64,000 nt of DNA from Longivirga sp036510975 (GTDB lineage: Bacteria > Actinomycetota > Actinomycetes > S36-B12 > CAIYMF01), in assembly GCA_036510975.1 (NCBI GenBank), contig DATCCY010000057.1:1-64000 (forward strand), in the 5' to 3' direction. Shown in pieces: positions 61,994 to 64,000 of this stretch; position 1 is the first letter of the stretch; each line of letters opens with the position of its first letter. Below the pieces are notes generated by a model that worked only from the letters and a program-made list of their open reading frames with translations, did no database searches and was not told the DNA's origin. The position numbers and the translations under genes were made by a program.

Positions 61994-63238
61994 ATGCGCC
62001 CTGACGACGTCGACCTCAGCGACCTGGCCGTCTTCGAGAACAACGAGGCCTGGCCTCTGTTCGACGTCCTGCGCGAGCAGCAGCCGCTGCACTGGAACCC
62101 CGAGCCGACGCCGAACCACGGCTTCTGGGCGCTCACGCGCCACTCCGACGTCGCGCTCGTGACGCGCGACGAGGAGACGTTCTCCTCGGAGGTCGGTGGC
62201 GCCAACCTCGAGGAGCTCGACGATGAGCAGATCGAGGTCCGCAAGTCGATGCTCGAGACCGACGGTGCACGCCACTGGGCCCTGCGCCGGCTCCTGCAGC
62301 ACCAGTTCACCCCGCGCGGCCTCGTCGGCTACGAGACGTTCCTGCGCGGACTGACCCGCGCGACCGTCGACGCCGCGCTGTCCAAGGGCGAGTTCGACTT
62401 CGTCAAGGAGGTCAGCGCCGACTTCCCGATCCGCGTGCTGGCCCGGATGCTCGACGTACCGGACGACCACACCGACCAGCTCATCGAGTGGGGCAACCGG
62501 ATGGTGGGCAACACCGACCCGGACTACGCCGACGTCCTCGCCGACTCGGCGGAGAGCGAGGAGTTCCGGCTGCTGCCGTTCCGCTCGCCGGCCGCGCTCG
62601 AGGTCTTCGAGTACGGCTTCGAGCTCGCCGCGCAGCGCAAGGGCAGGGACGGCGACGACCTGGTGAGCAAGCTGGTGAACCAGACGCCGGAGGACGGGCT
62701 GCCGCTCTCGGAGCGCGACTTCCGCAACTACTTCCTGCTGCTCGTCGTGGCGGGCAACGAGACGACGCGGCACGCCATCTCGCACTCGATGAAGGCGCTC
62801 ATCGACCACCCTGACCAGCTCGCCCTCCTGCAGGCCGAGCCCGAGCGGATCCCCGGCGCTGTCGAGGAGATGCTGCGCTGGGCCTCGCCCGTCTACCACT
62901 TCCGACGAACGGCGACCAAGGACGTCGAGCTCTACGACCGCACCGTCAAGGCGGGCGACAAGGTCGTCGTGTGGTTCGCGTCCGGCAACCGTGACGAGCG
63001 CGTATTCGAGGATCCGTACCGGTTCGACGTCACCCGCACGAAGGTCGACCACGTGACCTTCGGCAAGGGCGGGCCGCACTTCTGCCTCGGCAACCAGCTG
63101 GCCCGCATGGAGATCCGGATCATGTTCGAGGAACTGATCCCGCGGCTGTCCGGCGGCATCGCCCTGACCGGCGACGTCAAGCGCGTGCGCAGCAACTTCG
63201 TCAACGGCATCAAGAAGTTCCCCGTCGCCGTCACCTGA
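61994..63238 (+). CDS. Cytochrome P450
   Basis: The 414-residue soluble P450 has the I-helix oxygen-activation motif VVAGNETTRHAIS, the K-helix EEMLRWASP region and the heme-binding loop FGKGGPHFCLGNQLA with Cys364. It resembles actinobacterial CYP families that act on terpenoids, sterols or aromatic compounds; the substrate is not evident. The ferredoxin and reductase at 55521-56948 are plausible redox partners. GGAGG precedes ATG 61994. Expression is probably controlled by MarR through the adjacent operator. Confidence 0.93.
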   Translation: MRPDDVDLSDLAVFENNEAWPLFDVLREQQPLHWNPEPTPNHGFWALTRHSDVALVTRDEETFSSEVGGANLEELDDEQIEVRKSMLETDGARHWALRRLLQHQFTPRGLVGYETFLRGLTRATVDAALSKGEFDFVKEVSADFPIRVLARMLDVPDDHTDQLIEWGNRMVGNTDPDYADVLADSAESEEFRLLPFRSPAALEVFEYGFELAAQRKGRDGDDLVSKLVNQTPEDGLPLSERDFRNYFLLLVVAGNETTRHAISHSMKALIDHPDQLALLQAEPERIPGAVEEMLRWASPVYHFRRTATKDVELYDRTVKAGDKVVVWFASGNRDERVFEDPYRFDVTRTKVDHVTFGKGGPHFCLGNQLARMEIRIMFEELIPRLSGGIALTGDVKRVRSNFVNGIKKFPVAVT

Positions 63239-63254
63239 CCCCACCCCGCCGCAG

Positions 63255-63284
63255 GCGTCCCTCAGCGTTCTCGCTGAAGGACGC
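63255..63284 (+). terminator. Intrinsic terminator of the P450 gene
   Basis: GCGTCC-C-TCAGCG pairs with CGCTGA-A-GGACGC around a TTCT loop, with one C/A mismatch in the stem. It starts 17 bp after the P450 stop. Confidence 0.75.
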
Positions 63285-63333
63285 ATGTGCTGCAGAGAGG
63301 ACAACAAACGACGCCTTCATCCGGCGTATCGGC

Positions 63334-63708
63334 TCAGAACGCGTACGGCCCGAACCGGCCCCACGCGACGAACAACGCGAGCGCGAGGAGCACGAGGTTG
63401 GTGCCGAGCGACTCCTTCGCCTCGCCCCGGCGGGCGTGCATGACGAACGCGAGCAGCATGGTGATCGCGAGGCCCGTCGCGGCGAGCGGCACGAGGATCG
63501 GGGCGATCTTGAGGATGCCGGGGACGACCACGCCGATCGCACCGAGCAGCTCGATGGCGCCGATGGCCTTGACCTGCCCGTCGGTGAAGTCCTCCACCCA
63601 GGCCATCCGCTCCTGGAGCTTGGCGCGCGGGGTGGAGACCTTCAGGCCTCCCACGGCGAGGAAGGCGGCGGCGAGGACGCCGGCGGCGATCCAGAGTGCG
63701 ATGTTCAT
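63334..63708 (-). CDS. DoxX-family membrane protein
   Basis: The 124-residue protein has four hydrophobic helices with the DoxX-like pattern LWIAAGVLAAAFLAVGGLKV, WVEDFTDGQVKAIGAIELLGAIGVVVPGIL and the C-terminal LGTNLVLLALALFVAWGRFGP. DoxX-like proteins take part in membrane redox homeostasis in some bacteria; here the function is unknown. ATG 63708 has a GGAG site. It diverges from a MarR gene, and the two twin palindromes between them are likely operators. Confidence 0.85.
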   Translation of the reverse strand: MNIALWIAAGVLAAAFLAVGGLKVSTPRAKLQERMAWVEDFTDGQVKAIGAIELLGAIGVVVPGILKIAPILVPLAATGLAITMLLAFVMHARRGEAKESLGTNLVLLALALFVAWGRFGPYAF

Positions 63709-63722
63709 GACGGCTCCTGCGG

Positions 63723-63772
63723 TTGAATCTTCAAGTTGCTGGAGGTGAAGCACAATCGACTTGAATGTTCAA
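63723..63772. promoter_or_regulatory. Twin MarR operators between doxX and marR
   Basis: TTGAA-TC-TTCAA at 63723-63734 and TTGAA-TG-TTCAA at 63761-63772 are both perfect inverted repeats with starts 38 bp apart. Their position between a divergent MarR gene and its target fits autorepression and control of doxX. Confidence 0.75.
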
Positions 63773-63791
63773 CTGCCCTACTCTGGGCGTT

Positions 63792-64000
63792 GTGGACACC
63801 GCCGAGCCGAACTGGCTCACCCCAGACGAACGCCGTGCCTGGATCGCGCTCATGGCGCTGGTCGAGGTGCTGCCCGCCACGCTCGACGTCCAGCTCAAGC
63901 GCGACGGCGGCGTGAACCACTTCGAGTACCAGGTGATGGCCGGTCTCTCGGAGGCCCCCGAGCAGGCGATCCGGATGAGCGACCTCGCCCTGTTCGCCTC
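63792..64000 (+). CDS. MarR-family regulator, N-terminal part
   Basis: The reading frame from GTG 63792 runs off the window end after 69 codons. WLTPDERRAWIALMALVEVL and LDVQLKRDGGVNHFEYQVMAGLSEAPEQAIRMSDLALFA match the first helices and the start of the winged helix of MarR proteins. Divergence from doxX with two TTGAA-NN-TTCAA palindromes supports a local regulator. The DNA-recognition helix and wing lie beyond the window. Confidence 0.85.
   Translation, partial: MDTAEPNWLTPDERRAWIALMALVEVLPATLDVQLKRDGGVNHFEYQVMAGLSEAPEQAIRMSDLALFA

Overview
The window is uniformly GC-rich. Genes are closely packed, start codons are often GTG, and many neighbours overlap as ATGA or GTGA. Together with the gene families this indicates a free-living actinobacterium. 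A chemoreceptor gene behind a flagellar-sigma-like promoter suggests motility, and a form I cox cluster suggests aerobic oxidation of atmospheric or trace CO. I cannot name a genus from sequence alone.

Layout. (1) 1-2364 is the right end of an integrated mobile element: two repeat arrays, a frameshifted excisionase, a tyrosine integrase, and a 3' fragment of tRNA-Gly(CCC) that marks the junction. (2) 2866-4962 holds a membrane acyltransferase and an alpha/beta hydrolase. (3) 5193-10644 is an operon of an acyl-CoA ligase, 2-oxoacid dehydrogenase E1alpha, E1beta and E2, and a stand-alone acyl carrier protein, with no E3. (4) 10656-17415 carries a phosphotransferase/ATPase fusion, an erythromycin-esterase-type protein, a phosphoribosyltransferase-hydrolase fusion, an epimerase, and a patatin-like protein with Cys at the nucleophile position. 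(5) 17448-28038 is an amino-sugar regulon: seven genes leftward (ROK regulator, ABC importer, GH4, kinase, NagA) and two rightward (NagZ, SIS deaminase), around a common operator region. (6) 28828-30462 is a chemoreceptor gene broken by three one-base insertions.

(7) 30596-51625 is a molybdenum island. It has coxG-M-S-L-(XdhC-YHS)-D-E-moeA for a form I CO dehydrogenase (AYACSFR motif in CoxL), then moaA, moaE, two more XdhC-family genes, a MocA-type nucleotidyltransferase, a HTH-TOBE molybdate protein, modABC and a DUF779 gene. It ends with a second, form II Mo hydroxylase (S-L-M order, AYRGAGR motif). Cofactor synthesis, molybdate uptake, cofactor insertion and two apoenzymes therefore lie side by side.

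(8) 52049-63238 looks like an aromatic catabolic locus. It has an APC permease, LLM and short-chain oxidoreductases, a ferredoxin reductase with its ferredoxin, a FAH-family enzyme, a LigB-type extradiol dioxygenase, a semialdehyde dehydrogenase, a class I amidotransferase, a MarR regulator with an extra four-cysteine segment, and a P450. A shared palindrome (TTCGG-NN-CCGAA type) recurs at four promoters and probably defines the regulon. (9) 63334-64000 is a DoxX gene divergent from a second MarR gene that runs off the window.

Two families of dispersed palindromic intergenic elements, several nested terminators and two tandem duplications are also present. The four apparent frameshifts are all one-base insertions that lengthen a base run, so read error must be excluded before either gene is called dead.
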